The notes under the pieces were generated by a model. It was not told where the DNA came from and made no database searches. It saw nothing but the letters and a program-made list of their open reading frames with translations. DNA of 64,000 nt from G963674835 sp963674835. GTDB lineage: Bacteria; Planctomycetota; Planctomycetia; Pirellulales; Thermoguttaceae. This document shows positions 18,901 through 27,135 of this stretch, piece by piece. Location: the NCBI GenBank assembly GCA_963674835.2, contig CAXXKC010000002.1, forward strand, positions 62,001 to 126,000. Reading direction: 5' to 3'. A program made the position numbers and the translations under genes. Each line of letters begins with the position of its first letter. Within the stretch, counting starts at the first letter, position 1.

Positions 18901-20566
18901 TCGCACCCTCGGTGAACGTCGTTGGCAGTGTGAACTGAAAGACGCTACCTCCGGCGGGCTCGGGCTTGTGCCAGAGGCGACCGCCGTGGTGTGCGACAAT
19001 AGTATGGCTGATTGCCAGCCCCATGCCCATGCCGTACGGCTTCGTGGTGACAAATGGGCTGAACAAGCGAGCAACCACCTTCTGGGAAACTCCCGGACCG
19101 TTGTCGCGAACGGCAACCACCACCTGGTCGTGATCTGTGCGGGCGGTCCAGATTGTGACACGCCGCTGGTCAGCGCTCACCTCGACAACGGCTTGGACGG
19201 CGTTGCGGAGCAGGTTCAGGACGACTTGCTGAATCTGAATCGGATCGACGATGACTAGGGGCAAGCCGGTATCGAGAACAGGCTTCACGAAGACACCGTT
19301 TGAGCGGCATTCATAGTCGGTCAGCTTGATCACTTCCTGGATCAGTTGGTTGATGCTGACCGGCACGCGTTCCGGGGGCCGGCCGGTGACAAACTTGCGG
19401 AGCCGGAGCACGATCTCCGCCGCGCGCGTTGATTCCTTGACCAAATCCTGGAGCGGCTCCCGCAGAGACCTCGGGGAGGAACCGTCTGCCAACAGGTCCA
19501 GGCAGGTTTGAGCATTGAGCTTGAGGCTGGCCAGCGGCTGGTTGAGTTCATGGGCAATGCCCGCCGCCATCTCGCCCATAGTACTGACACGCGACACGTG
19601 GGCCAATTCTGCCTGGAGGCGTTGCAATTCGTCCTGAGTTCGGTGCTGCTCCGTAGTATCGTGGACGAAGCCTTCGATACGGACGAGTTTGCCGGCCTCG
19701 TCCTTGACAGCGACCGCGTTCAAGTTACCCCAGCGGATTTCACCCCGCTTCGTGCTGAACTGGGTTTCGAATCCGCTGATCTTGCCTTTTTCGCGGAGTT
19801 GCTCCAGGACGTACTTCCGATGCTCGGGATGCACGTAGACCTGGGTAGCGATGTCGGTTATGGATTCGAGCAACTCGTTCAGGGACCGATATCCGAGGCC
19901 TCGCACAGCTTCGGGATTGGCGCTGAGGAACCGCCCGTCAGGCGTAGCCTGGAAGACGAGATCGCTGACGTTCTCGGCGACGGTTTGTTGGTGTTGCTCG
20001 TGCCGCCGCAGCGCGTCCTCGGTTTGCTTGCGGTCCGTAATGTCGATGGCATGGACCAGGACTCGTTCGAATCCGACAGGTTCCTCCGGCAGCGAAACAT
20101 GAAGGAGCCAGTACTTCTCCTCCCCCTGTGGCGCGTACGTGGTCAGATCCGTTTCAAGGTGCCGCTTGCCTTCGGCACTGGCCCCCAGGATTCGAGACAG
20201 GACTCGAACCACTTCGCACCAGTAGGCAATGCCTTCGGGCGTGTTTCGGTTCTCCGGACGGAGAGCGTAGACCAGATCCCGTGCTTTTGCATTGATATCG
20301 ACGATCTTGATGCTCGAAATGATTTCGTTGAGGACGTCAGGGTTCGTCTGGCCATTCGCTGCGGTGTCGAGGATGTCAGCGGCCTTCATGTCCGGGAGCG
20401 TCGCGACGGCACGGCGCATGTCCAGGACCAGAATGCCGATCGGCGACTGGCGAAAAAAGTCGTGGTACAGTGCCTGGCTTCTGCGCAGAAGGGATTCCAA
20501 CTCTTCAACACGTTGCCGCAACTCGTCCATTCCCGCAGCGGCCCCGGTATCGCGAACGGCTTTCAT
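18866..20566 (-). CDS. PAS-domain sensor histidine kinase, FixL-like
   Basis: This is a 566-residue soluble kinase without membrane segments. A coiled coil (10-32) is followed by one PAS domain (about 35-180) and a second PAS with PAC (about 190-310). The HisKA box has phospho-acceptor His339 in Gly-Ile-Ala-His-Glu-Leu-Asn-Gln-Pro-Leu. A HATPase domain (about 435-550) has Asp-Asn-Gly-Pro-Gly-Val and Gly-Met-Gly-Leu-Ala-Ile-Ser. The neighbouring gene encodes the FixJ-like partner. I see no haem-binding or other cofactor motif in the PAS domains that would name the signal. Confidence 0.9.
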   Translation of the reverse strand: MKAVRDTGAAAGMDELRQRVEELESLLRRSQALYHDFFRQSPIGILVLDMRRAVATLPDMKAADILDTAANGQTNPDVLNEIISSIKIVDINAKARDLVYALRPENRNTPEGIAYWCEVVRVLSRILGASAEGKRHLETDLTTYAPQGEEKYWLLHVSLPEEPVGFERVLVHAIDITDRKQTEDALRRHEQHQQTVAENVSDLVFQATPDGRFLSANPEAVRGLGYRSLNELLESITDIATQVYVHPEHRKYVLEQLREKGKISGFETQFSTKRGEIRWGNLNAVAVKDEAGKLVRIEGFVHDTTEQHRTQDELQRLQAELAHVSRVSTMGEMAAGIAHELNQPLASLKLNAQTCLDLLADGSSPRSLREPLQDLVKESTRAAEIVLRLRKFVTGRPPERVPVSINQLIQEVIKLTDYECRSNGVFVKPVLDTGLPLVIVDPIQIQQVVLNLLRNAVQAVVEVSADQRRVTIWTARTDHDQVVVAVRDNGPGVSQKVVARLFSPFVTTKPYGMGMGLAISHTIVAHHGGRLWHKPEPAGGSVFQFTLPTTFTEGANGSRANDLRRR

Positions 20567-21305
20567 GGAGACGCCTCTGATGAGATTTCAAACATAGCGA
20601 ACCGCGCAGCCGTACCTAAATACTTTACCATGATTTGCGAGTACGAGACAGACCGAGAAGTCGGCCCTACACCTGAAGTGGTTAGACGGAGACGACGCGT
20701 CAGCGTCGGGCACGCGCGCGCGAACGGCGCAGCCACCGGTGGCTGCGTCCAGGGCGACGATCGAGTGTTTGGCACGCTTCGCGAGCAGACGCGTTCCATG
20801 CGCGTCGAGTTTGGACACGCTTTCCGAGTACCCTCGACCAGTGCGTCCCCACCCCCCCCTCCTTCGCAACGCATGAGGGAGCGGGAGTCATAAGCACGAT
20901 GCCACGTATGGCTATATGACACATGCGTACCGGCGAGAGAGGCGTGTCTCGGCGTGTCTGTCGAATGATATGGGCGGAAACTCCTGCCGGGTTTGATCAT
21001 GCGATGAGGTGTTTGTATACCTGGCAATTCGCGATCCTCTACAGTCCGGGCGCGCTCAGGAAAATCCTGATTCTTGACAAAAATTCATCCCGAACGTTAA
21101 TTGAGTATACAGATTGTCTTTAGATGTTGAATTCTTCGCCGGGAGGCGTGAACAACATCGCTTGTCGTCGGCGGGGAACATCCAGAAGAGAGGGGAGCGG
21201 CGGACGCCATTTCGTCGCTTCAGAAGTGTGCGGAATCTGTGAGGGGCTCTGAGTTCGGACTTCGGTTTCTCTCTTTTCACTCTCTGTCACATTTGGGAGG
21301 TTCTT
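20567..21305. other. intergenic stretch, likely promoter region of the DUF1559 gene at its right end
   Basis: About 740 bp without a convincing gene. The only signal is near the right end, where TTGACA at 21074-21079 is followed 17 bases later by TTAATT, a weak sigma70-like pair on the plus strand. Confidence 0.35.
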
Positions 21306-22460
21306 ATGACCTGTCGCATTTCGTTTCGTCGGCGTGCGTTCACGCTTGTCGAACTGTTGGTGGTCATCGCCATCATCGGTATTTTGATCGCCTTGTTGTT
21401 GCCCGCCGTACAGGCCGCGCGCGAAGCCGCTCGACGCGCACAGTGCACCAACAACATGAAGCAAATCGCTCTTGCGTGCCACAACTACGTTGATCGGTCC
21501 AAGAGCCTGCCGGCCAGCTTGTTCCTGACGACGACCGGTACGTCTGTGAATTTCCAGCCCTGGGCTACCATGGTTCTGCCGTTCATGGAGCAGACCACGA
21601 TCAGTTCGCAGTGGGATGCCCGCTATCCCGCCGCCAGTGGCGGTAGCGAAACTGCCCTCGGTATAACCGGGGATCCCGTGGCCACCGCCGCATGCCAGAA
21701 CAACGCCGATATGGCTGCGACCGTAATTGACTCGTTCATATGCCCGTCGGCACCGGCTGCCAAATCGCGCGTTGCCGTCGCCGGCATCGACATGGCCGTC
21801 CTCGGAGCCGCCGTGGGAGCTTCGTTGCCCTTGACTGGCACCTGGAGCTTCGGACAGGCACCGATCGACTACCAGCCCTACCAGTGGGCATACTTGGAAA
21901 GCGGTGACACCGTGTTCTCGACTCTGGCCTGGGGTGCTGGAATGACGGTGACTAACGCGGTGGGGCCGATGCTGGTCAGAGATACCGTAACCGGCAGCAG
22001 TTATCCACAGTCCAGCCGCCTCGAAGATATTACGGATGGAACCTCCAACACCATCCTCGCGGGTGAGCGTGTTGGCGGCCCATACGTCTATAAGCGCGGC
22101 AATGTTCAGATCGACACGATTGACGCTGCGTTTCTCGGCATTCCGTTAACGGGCGCCACATTGAACTTCGTCAACGGTGGCGGCTGGGCCAATCCGTTCA
22201 GCGGTTGGTTCCGTCCGGCGGGAACAACCGAGGCAGGCGCCGTGAATACGGGCAGCGCCTGGCTGCCCACAGCGGGGACTGGACCGTCGGTCATCAATTC
22301 CATTAGCATGTGGAACTGCGGCTTCTTCGCCATGCATCCGGGTGGTTGCAACTTCGCATTGTGCGATGGCTCCGTCAGGTTCATCTCAGAGAATGTGCCC
22401 AGCAGCGTATTGGGCGCCATGCTCACGCGCGGCAACGGCGAAGTGTTTGAGCTGCCGTAA
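21306..22460 (+). CDS. DUF1559 protein with prepilin-type N-terminus
   Basis: The ATG at 21306 follows GGGAGG with good spacing. Residues 9-47 are a type IV prepilin cleavage and methylation helix (Phe-Thr-Leu-Val-Glu-Leu-Leu-Val-Val-Ile-Ala-Ile-Ile). The remainder is the DUF1559 domain. Near the end is the planctomycete H-X9-DG motif (His-Pro-Gly-Gly, then Leu-Cys-Asp-Gly-Ser-Val-Arg-Phe). DUF1559 families are greatly expanded in planctomycetes. They are presumed pseudopilin-like surface or secretion components, but their exact role is not established. The lipoprotein gene 66 bp downstream probably shares the transcript. Confidence 0.9.
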   Translation: MTCRISFRRRAFTLVELLVVIAIIGILIALLLPAVQAAREAARRAQCTNNMKQIALACHNYVDRSKSLPASLFLTTTGTSVNFQPWATMVLPFMEQTTISSQWDARYPAASGGSETALGITGDPVATAACQNNADMAATVIDSFICPSAPAAKSRVAVAGIDMAVLGAAVGASLPLTGTWSFGQAPIDYQPYQWAYLESGDTVFSTLAWGAGMTVTNAVGPMLVRDTVTGSSYPQSSRLEDITDGTSNTILAGERVGGPYVYKRGNVQIDTIDAAFLGIPLTGATLNFVNGGGWANPFSGWFRPAGTTEAGAVNTGSAWLPTAGTGPSVINSISMWNCGFFAMHPGGCNFALCDGSVRFISENVPSSVLGAMLTRGNGEVFELP

Positions 22461-22526
22461 GCGGACGGCTAGTGGTTTGTCCTAAAGAGGCCACATCCGA
22501 CGTAACAAAGGACTGCGAGAATAGTC

Positions 22527-22958
22527 ATGCGAATTCCAGTAGGTCGATTGCTCGTCGTAGCGATCCTTAGTGTTGCCTTCAGCGCTTGTGGGCCTGCAGG
22601 GCCGTACCACAAGCCGTTGGTTGGCCCGATCAAGGGCCAAGTTCTCGTGGATGGAAATCCAACCGCCGGAGTGCGCATCTTGGCGCATGAAGAGGGTGGG
22701 GGTAATGCTGAACACCCCACGCTACCCAGCGGGTTGACGGATGCAGACGGGAACTTCACGTTGGGTACCTATGACCAAGGCGACGGTGTGCCTGCAGGGA
22801 ATTACAAATTGACTTTTTCGTGGAGTGGAGGCGGCCTCATGTCCGGTAAACCCGACAAGTTTGGAGGTCGTTACGCCAATCCTGCCACTTCCAAGGTTGA
22901 TCTCAAAGTGGCGGATGGCCCCGTCGACCTCGGCAAGATTGAATTGACCACCAAGTAG
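22527..22958 (+). CDS. small lipoprotein with carboxypeptidase-regulatory-like beta domain
   Basis: The 143-residue protein has a lipoprotein signal peptide with lipobox Phe-Ser-Ala-Cys (Cys20). One beta-sandwich follows, with Ile-Lys-Gly-Gln-Val-Leu-Val-Asp-Gly near its start and Thr-Asp-Ala-Asp-Gly-Asn-Phe-Thr-Leu-Gly in the middle, as in carboxypeptidase-regulatory-like folds. Such proteins commonly follow DUF1559 genes in planctomycetes. A strong terminator lies about 50 bp after the stop. It probably sits in a membrane facing the periplasm-like space; its function is unknown. Confidence 0.8.
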   Translation: MRIPVGRLLVVAILSVAFSACGPAGPYHKPLVGPIKGQVLVDGNPTAGVRILAHEEGGGNAEHPTLPSGLTDADGNFTLGTYDQGDGVPAGNYKLTFSWSGGGLMSGKPDKFGGRYANPATSKVDLKVADGPVDLGKIELTTK

Positions 22959-23006
22959 GCTCGACGCAGCCTTTGGCTGCCTATCGAGTCCACACGGGCA
23001 ATGCAG

Positions 23007-23045
23007 GGTTGGGATCAGGTTTCATCTTGATCCCAACCTTTTTTT
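23007..23045 (+). terminator. rho-independent terminator after the lipoprotein gene
   Basis: An 11-bp perfect stem (GGTTGGGATCA with TGATCCCAACC) is followed directly by a run of seven T. It ends the DUF1559-lipoprotein transcript. Confidence 0.9.
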
Positions 23046-23103
23046 ACGCGCGTCAGGCCTGACGCTGCGAACCGACCAGTGAAAGCGAACCGGCGAGACG
23101 GAA

Positions 23104-23330
23104 TTGGCCGAGACCTTCCCGATTCAGGTGGTCTGTGCATGGATTGGCAACAGCCAGACCGTGGGCCGGAAGCACTACCTCCAAGTGACCGAAGAGCACT
23201 TCGACCGAGCGACCGAGTGGAGCGCGCTGCAAAAAGCGCTGCAGCAATCGTGTAAAAGCCCGTGCAACGCGCTGCAAGAAAACGAAGAAACCCCCGAAAA
23301 ACACGCTGTTTCGCATATCTTCTGGGGGCT
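23104..23330 (+). pseudogene. tyrosine recombinase, C-terminal remnant
   Basis: The frame reads Val-Val-Cys-Ala-Trp-Ile-Gly-Asn-Ser-Gln, then Lys-His-Tyr-Leu-Gln-Val-Thr-Glu-Glu-His-Phe. This is the typical end of planctomycete phage-type integrases, including the active-site Tyr region. Nothing upstream encodes the rest of the enzyme. The frame then runs into the tRNA fragment, as is usual for an integrase beside its attachment site. It marks an earlier element at the same target. Confidence 0.6.
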
Positions 23331-23333
23331 TCC

Positions 23334-23377
23334 AGTGGGCGGTAGAGGACTCGAACCTCCGACATCTGCCTTGTAAG
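23334..23377 (-). other. tRNA-Val(UAC) 3' fragment, likely attachment site (attL)
   Basis: On the minus strand this is a 3' half-tRNA: anticodon loop CTTACAA (anticodon UAC), a variable region, T-arm GGAGGTTCGAGTCCTCT and acceptor strand ACCGCCCA. The 5' half is absent; element DNA begins where it should be. With a tyrosine recombinase gene 150 bp to the right, this fits the duplicated 3' end left by integration into a tRNA-Val gene. The intact tRNA would then lie at the far right end of the island, outside the window. Confidence 0.7.
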
Positions 23378-23528
23378 GAGAAAGTGTCGTTGTAAGTCGT
23401 TACGCCATAAGGAAACGGTAAAGGTCATTCGACCAAAAACACCACTATCCCTTTACCAATACCTTTACCAAGGGGTGTCGATCTGATAGACTGTCCCCTG
23501 TGATCTTTACCACAGAAGAGACAGAAGA

Positions 23529-25028
23529 ATGGCACACACAGAACACATGACCTGGGAGCCCAAAAGGGCAAGGTGGATGAAGTGGTACAAAGGGAAGATG
23601 TACGCCATCAACCCCAAGAAACTGGGATGCAAGCCCACCAAGGAAGATAGCAGATCAGCAGCAAATTCCTGGTGGCAGAAAAAGCAGTCCGAACTAGACG
23701 CAGAACCCCAGGAGAAGCCCAACAGTGCCCCCTATCATGTAGCAATCGAGGGCTATCAAAAGATCCTTCGGTGGTGCGAAGCTAACGGTGACAATGAAGG
23801 AGCCAAAGCAGCATCCCAGAAGATCGAGGATCTACATGAGCGTCTTTCAGCACCGACCCTTGCACCCCTTGCACCCTGGGAGATGCCCTATCTGAGCTTG
23901 CCCAATCGGGGAGCCCAGACGGCAGTAGCCATCCCACCAGAGAAACAGCGAAAGCTGCGACTTCCCCAGCACCTCAAAGCTGAATCCATCCCCATCCCAG
24001 GTCAGAGGATGAGCGGAGCACAAGCTGAGATCTGGGCCGATAGGTTGGGCCGAAGCACGAGTGGGCCGGTAGATCGGTCCATCACCTACCAAGCAACTCG
24101 GTTTCTGTCCATTCAAAAAACCCGTGCTGAAACTGGGGAGATCTCCACAGACCGCTACAACGCAATCATGTACGCTGTCGAGTACTTCAGCAAATGGGCA
24201 GGAGAGCAGCAGGTGGAAGCCATCACAGGGAATCTGGCTCAGTCCTACTGGCAACACCTGCTTGACCTCATCAAAAAAGAAAAGTGCTCAAGGGAGTATG
24301 CTCGCTCTAGGCTCCAGAACTTCAAGCGTTTCACAAACTGGTTGTGGGAGGTTGAATTGCTCGCTTCAGTCCCCAGGAACTTGAACGGGCTTCAGATCGA
24401 GTTGAAGACCGGCACCCCCAAGCCATTCCCAGTTCCTGAGATCAAAAAGATTCTGAATGATCCCACCGTCAGCGAGCGAACCAAGTTGTATCTCTACCTC
24501 TGCTTGAACACAGGAGCCTATGCCTGTGACATCAGCGATCTGGAGGTGGACCAGATCGATTTGAAAACAGGGAGGATCACCAGGAAGCGAAGCAAAACCC
24601 GAAAAGATCCCAATGTGCCAACGGTCTCCTACAAACTCTGGCCACAAACATTGCGTCTGTTGAAGAAATACTGCCAACCATCAGGACGAGCACTGCTCAA
24701 CGAGGACGGGCAACACCTCCAAAGGAAATGGATCAAACCGGATACTGGAAAGCCCACCAAAGTTTGCAACATCACCTGTGCTTTCAGGCGTGCTGTGCTG
24801 AAGCTCAAGCTGACTGGAAACCTCTCCCAGTTGCGAAAAACTTCTGCCACGTTGATTTTCAATCACCCACAGTTCACCGGTCTGTCTCCCCTATTCCTGG
24901 GTCATGCTCCAAGAACGCTTGCTGAGATCCGGTACACACCGAGAGATCTCACAGCACTTGATGCAGCGCTTGATTATCTTGCAGAGGTGTACGGGCTCAA
25001 GGAAAAATCAACGAAACCCTCTAAATGA
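23529..25028 (+). CDS. tyrosine-type site-specific integrase
   Basis: The 499-residue recombinase has a SAM-like core-binding domain (about 185-285) and a catalytic domain (about 300-480). Recognisable motifs are Ser-Gln-Leu-Arg-Lys-Thr-Ser (second Arg), Phe-Leu-Gly-His (catalytic His) and Arg-Tyr-Thr (nucleophile Tyr). The first catalytic Arg, normally in Thr-Gly-X-Arg, is replaced in Thr-Gly-Ala-Tyr-Ala-Cys-Asp-Ile. The N-terminal 150 residues are an unusual Pro-rich arm-binding extension. Its place beside the tRNA fragment makes it the likely integrase of the island that runs to the right. Confidence 0.85.
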   Translation: MAHTEHMTWEPKRARWMKWYKGKMYAINPKKLGCKPTKEDSRSAANSWWQKKQSELDAEPQEKPNSAPYHVAIEGYQKILRWCEANGDNEGAKAASQKIEDLHERLSAPTLAPLAPWEMPYLSLPNRGAQTAVAIPPEKQRKLRLPQHLKAESIPIPGQRMSGAQAEIWADRLGRSTSGPVDRSITYQATRFLSIQKTRAETGEISTDRYNAIMYAVEYFSKWAGEQQVEAITGNLAQSYWQHLLDLIKKEKCSREYARSRLQNFKRFTNWLWEVELLASVPRNLNGLQIELKTGTPKPFPVPEIKKILNDPTVSERTKLYLYLCLNTGAYACDISDLEVDQIDLKTGRITRKRSKTRKDPNVPTVSYKLWPQTLRLLKKYCQPSGRALLNEDGQHLQRKWIKPDTGKPTKVCNITCAFRRAVLKLKLTGNLSQLRKTSATLIFNHPQFTGLSPLFLGHAPRTLAEIRYTPRDLTALDAALDYLAEVYGLKEKSTKPSK

Positions 25029-25083
25029 CTTCGGTGCTAATGGGTAACGGAGGAAGGGCCAGCGGATTGACACGAGGTGAACT

Positions 25084-25182
25084 ATGTGGGGTTGGATAAT
25101 CGACGTGATCCTTGTGATCGCTGGGTCGGCTCTGCAAAAAGCCGTCAAAGAGCATCGGGAGTCGCAGAATCGCCAGAGTTGA
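25084..25182 (+). CDS. 32-residue predicted membrane peptide
   Basis: A short frame with GAGGTGA directly upstream of its ATG encodes a peptide with one hydrophobic segment (Trp-Ile-Ile-Asp-Val-Ile-Leu-Val-Ile-Ala-Gly) and a charged tail rich in Lys, Arg and Glu. The ribosome site, its place 55 bp after the integrase and a following terminator support expression. No family is recognised. It could be a small toxin-like or regulatory peptide, but nothing here shows that. Confidence 0.4.
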   Translation: MWGWIIDVILVIAGSALQKAVKEHRESQNRQS

Positions 25183-25228
25183 GTTGATGCGGGACCGGCA
25201 GGGGGCGTCTCGCAAAATGAAGAACCGC

Positions 25229-25257
25229 CCCCCTCAACACCTCCGGTGTTGAGGGGG
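25229..25257. terminator. strong hairpin between convergent small genes
   Basis: A 13-bp perfect stem (CCCCCTCAACACC with GGTGTTGAGGGGG) and a 3-base loop lie between the plus-strand peptide gene and the minus-strand membrane-protein gene. It can serve as a bidirectional terminator. Confidence 0.7.
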
Positions 25258-25268
25258 CCTCCCCGACT

Positions 25269-25415
25269 TCATAACCACTTCACCGCCTTCGCAACCAACC
25301 ACAATCCCACCCCAATCGCCGGGGCGATGGCGGCGGCGACCAGCAAGCCGCCCATGCCAAAGACCAAGCCAATTCCGATGACGATGATTGTCGCCAACAG
25401 CATTGTGCGTCCCAT
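25269..25415 (-). CDS. 48-residue predicted membrane protein
   Basis: The start at 25415 has GGAGGA seven bases upstream, which is why I prefer it over longer versions. The peptide has two hydrophobic segments separated by Gly-Met-Gly-Gly, rich in Ile, Val and Ala, and ends Lys-Ala-Val-Lys-Trp-Leu. It lies between two strong hairpins, so it is an individually transcribed gene. Function unknown. Confidence 0.55.
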   Translation of the reverse strand: MGRTMLLATIIVIGIGLVFGMGGLLVAAAIAPAIGVGLWLVAKAVKWL

Positions 25416-25462
25416 TTGTAGTCCTCCTGCTTGGTTCATTTGAAGCAATCCCCATGAAACAA

Positions 25463-25491
25463 AACCAGCCACGGCAAAGCCGTGGCTGGTT
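25463..25491 (-). terminator. terminator of the serine recombinase gene
   Basis: A 13-bp perfect stem (AACCAGCCACGGC with its complement) and an AAA loop are followed on the minus strand by TTTTGTTT, 18 bp after the recombinase stop. Confidence 0.8.
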
Positions 25492-25508
25492 CTCTTAGGC
25501 TCGATTCT

Positions 25509-26111
25509 CTATCCGGCAACTCTTGCTCGTCGAACGGCGACGTACACCGTCTTTCGAGTCAGTCCAACCATTCGAGCAATGGCCGTGATCCTCTTCCCCT
25601 CGGCATGAAGCTGCTGAATCAGGTTTTCTTTTTCTTCCGTGAGCCGAACCCTGGTTCCCACCCTTCGCCCGCCCCAGGTCTTGCCCTCGGCTTGTGCTTT
25701 GGCAATACCGGCGAGTTGGCGTTCCTTGCGGACCTCCGTTTCGTAGGCTGCGACCGATGCCAGAACCCCAGCCATGAGCCGACCGGCAGGAGTTCCCAAA
25801 TCAAAGCCTTCTCGCAGGGACACGAAGCCGACCCCCAGCGAGGTGAGTTCGTCGAGCAGGGTCAAGAGTCCTCGTGCGGTGCGTCCCAGGCGGTCGAGCC
25901 TCCAGACCACGACCCTATTGATCTTTCCCCGATGCACGTCGGCCAATAAACGATCCAGGCCGGGTCGCTGCATCACGGTGCCGGTGAAACGATCCTTGTA
26001 CCAGATCAGTTCCTCGTTTTGTGCCCTCGCCCAGGTCTGGAGATCCGGCTCTTGGCTCTTGGTATCCTGGCCCTTCGTACTGCTGACCCGCAAATACACT
26101 CCGATTGCCAT
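25509..26111 (-). CDS. serine recombinase of the resolvase/invertase family
   Basis: The 200-residue protein has the small serine-recombinase catalytic domain, with nucleophile Ser10 in Tyr-Leu-Arg-Val-Ser. Further motifs are Trp-Arg-Leu-Asp-Arg-Leu-Gly-Arg (about 70-77) and a long E-helix. A C-terminal HTH (about 155-195) has Ile-Thr-Ala-Ile-Ala-Arg-Met-Val-Gly-Leu-Thr. The start has GGAGGGAG upstream. It could resolve multimers or invert a segment of the element; no clear res site is evident nearby. The short inverted repeat GGAGT-AC-ACTCC at 26141-26152, just upstream, could be an operator or part of one. Confidence 0.9.
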   Translation of the reverse strand: MAIGVYLRVSSTKGQDTKSQEPDLQTWARAQNEELIWYKDRFTGTVMQRPGLDRLLADVHRGKINRVVVWRLDRLGRTARGLLTLLDELTSLGVGFVSLREGFDLGTPAGRLMAGVLASVAAYETEVRKERQLAGIAKAQAEGKTWGGRRVGTRVRLTEEKENLIQQLHAEGKRITAIARMVGLTRKTVYVAVRRARVAG

Positions 26112-26221
26112 GTTGTATCTCCCTCCGACTGTTTACTTTGGAGTACACTCCTACCTACCCACGCTTTTCCCGTTGGTATTGCTGAAAAAGCCCGGTTTTC
26201 AAGCCGATCTGGCTGAACACA

Positions 26222-26491
26222 TCAAAGTACACATATGCTGTTCACGACCCGCCGCCGTTCCGGCTTCAGGACAGCCATGCATTCACTCGGCAGCAGGATC
26301 ACCGTCACGGACTGATCCGCCTCCGTAAGAACCCACACCCATCGGCCCGTCCTTGTTCTATGGGCAGACAAACAACGGGTCGTTGCACCGAGGATCTCGG
26401 TGTCGGAGTGGCGAGCCAGGAAGTGCTCCAGGGATTGACCGCCTTCCTGGATCAGATCAAGTGCGGCCGGGGTGGTAACGACTTGACTCAT
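26222..26491 (-). CDS. small element-encoded protein, paralogue of the one at 30087
   Basis: The 89-residue protein starts after AAAGGAG. It aligns with the 100-residue product at 30087-30389 over Thr-Pro-X-X-Leu, Gly-Gln-Ser, Phe-Leu-X-Arg-His, the Leu-Ser-Ala-His/Tyr-Arg-Thr block, and a Trp-Val/Ile-Thr-Glu-Ala strand ending in Leu-Leu-Pro-Ser/Glu-Glu. The family is common on planctomycete elements, but its function is unknown to me. It is likely co-transcribed with or follows the HTH gene upstream. Confidence 0.65.
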   Translation of the reverse strand: MSQVVTTPAALDLIQEGGQSLEHFLARHSDTEILGATTRCLSAHRTRTGRWVWVLTEADQSVTVILLPSECMAVLKPERRRVVNSICVL

Positions 26492-26531
26492 GGTATATTC
26501 GCTCCTTTCAATGGGATTTCAGTGTGGGAAT

Positions 26532-26558
26532 GCTCACCGCCGCCATGCGGCGGTGAGC
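26532..26558 (-). terminator. hairpin after the HTH-protein gene
   Basis: A 12-bp stem (GCTCACCGCCGC with GCGGCGGTGAGC) and a 3-base loop directly follow the stop codon of the minus-strand gene ending at 26562. There is no strong T tract. Confidence 0.6.
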
Positions 26559-26561
26559 TTG

Positions 26562-27026
26562 TTATCCCCGTTTCAGCTTCAAAAACACGGCACGGATCAT
26601 TTCACCCAAGTCATGGCCGTTCCTGCCATCGGGGAACAACTCTCGAACAATCGGCTCGATTTGGCGGTCGGTCACGTCCACCATTCCCAGTGACTTGAGC
26701 CCCGTGAGCAAGTCGGCATTGGGGGATTCGTACTTCTCACTGGGGACCGACTCGTGTCGGCTGCGTCGTGGGGCCATGCGACTGGTGTGCTTTCGATTGA
26801 ACAGGACGATCCGGCCGTCGAGTCCAACGCCGGTACGCCTGATTTCAAGACACTTTTCAATCAGTTCCTGCACGTAAACAGGACGCTTCATGTGCTGATT
26901 GTGGACAGGAGCAGGAAACACACCCGATTGCACCAGGGTGTAGAACCTCGACCTGGATAGGTCGCACATGACCGCCATCTCCGTGACGGTGACGGCGGCC
27001 CTTTGGGACGATTGATGAACAGTCAT
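26562..27026 (-). CDS. HTH DNA-binding protein, excisionase/AlpA-like N-terminus
   Basis: The start at 27026 is chosen because residues 10-60 then form a MerR/excisionase-like winged helix: Val-Thr-Val-Thr-Glu-Met-Ala, Cys-Asp-Leu-Ser-Arg-Ser-Arg-Phe-Tyr, Val-Gln-Ser-Gly-Val-Phe-Pro. The next 90 residues are basic and unrecognised. It lies 109 bp downstream of the RuvB-like gene on the same strand. An excision or regulatory role within the element is likely but not shown. Confidence 0.65.
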   Translation of the reverse strand: MTVHQSSQRAAVTVTEMAVMCDLSRSRFYTLVQSGVFPAPVHNQHMKRPVYVQELIEKCLEIRRTGVGLDGRIVLFNRKHTSRMAPRRSRHESVPSEKYESPNADLLTGLKSLGMVDVTDRQIEPIVRELFPDGRNGHDLGEMIRAVFLKLKRG

Positions 27027-27135
27027 AGGACATATTCCTGATGGTTGTTGGACGGAAACAGAGCACAATACGAGCAGGAACAGGCGGCTAATCGGCCCAT
27101 TCCAGGACAACAAACGGACCATAACTGGCGGCAAA

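Noticed and set aside
19508..20893. 461-codon open frame on the plus strand
   Set aside because: Antisense of the histidine kinase, whose PAS, HisKA and ATPase motifs are unambiguous.
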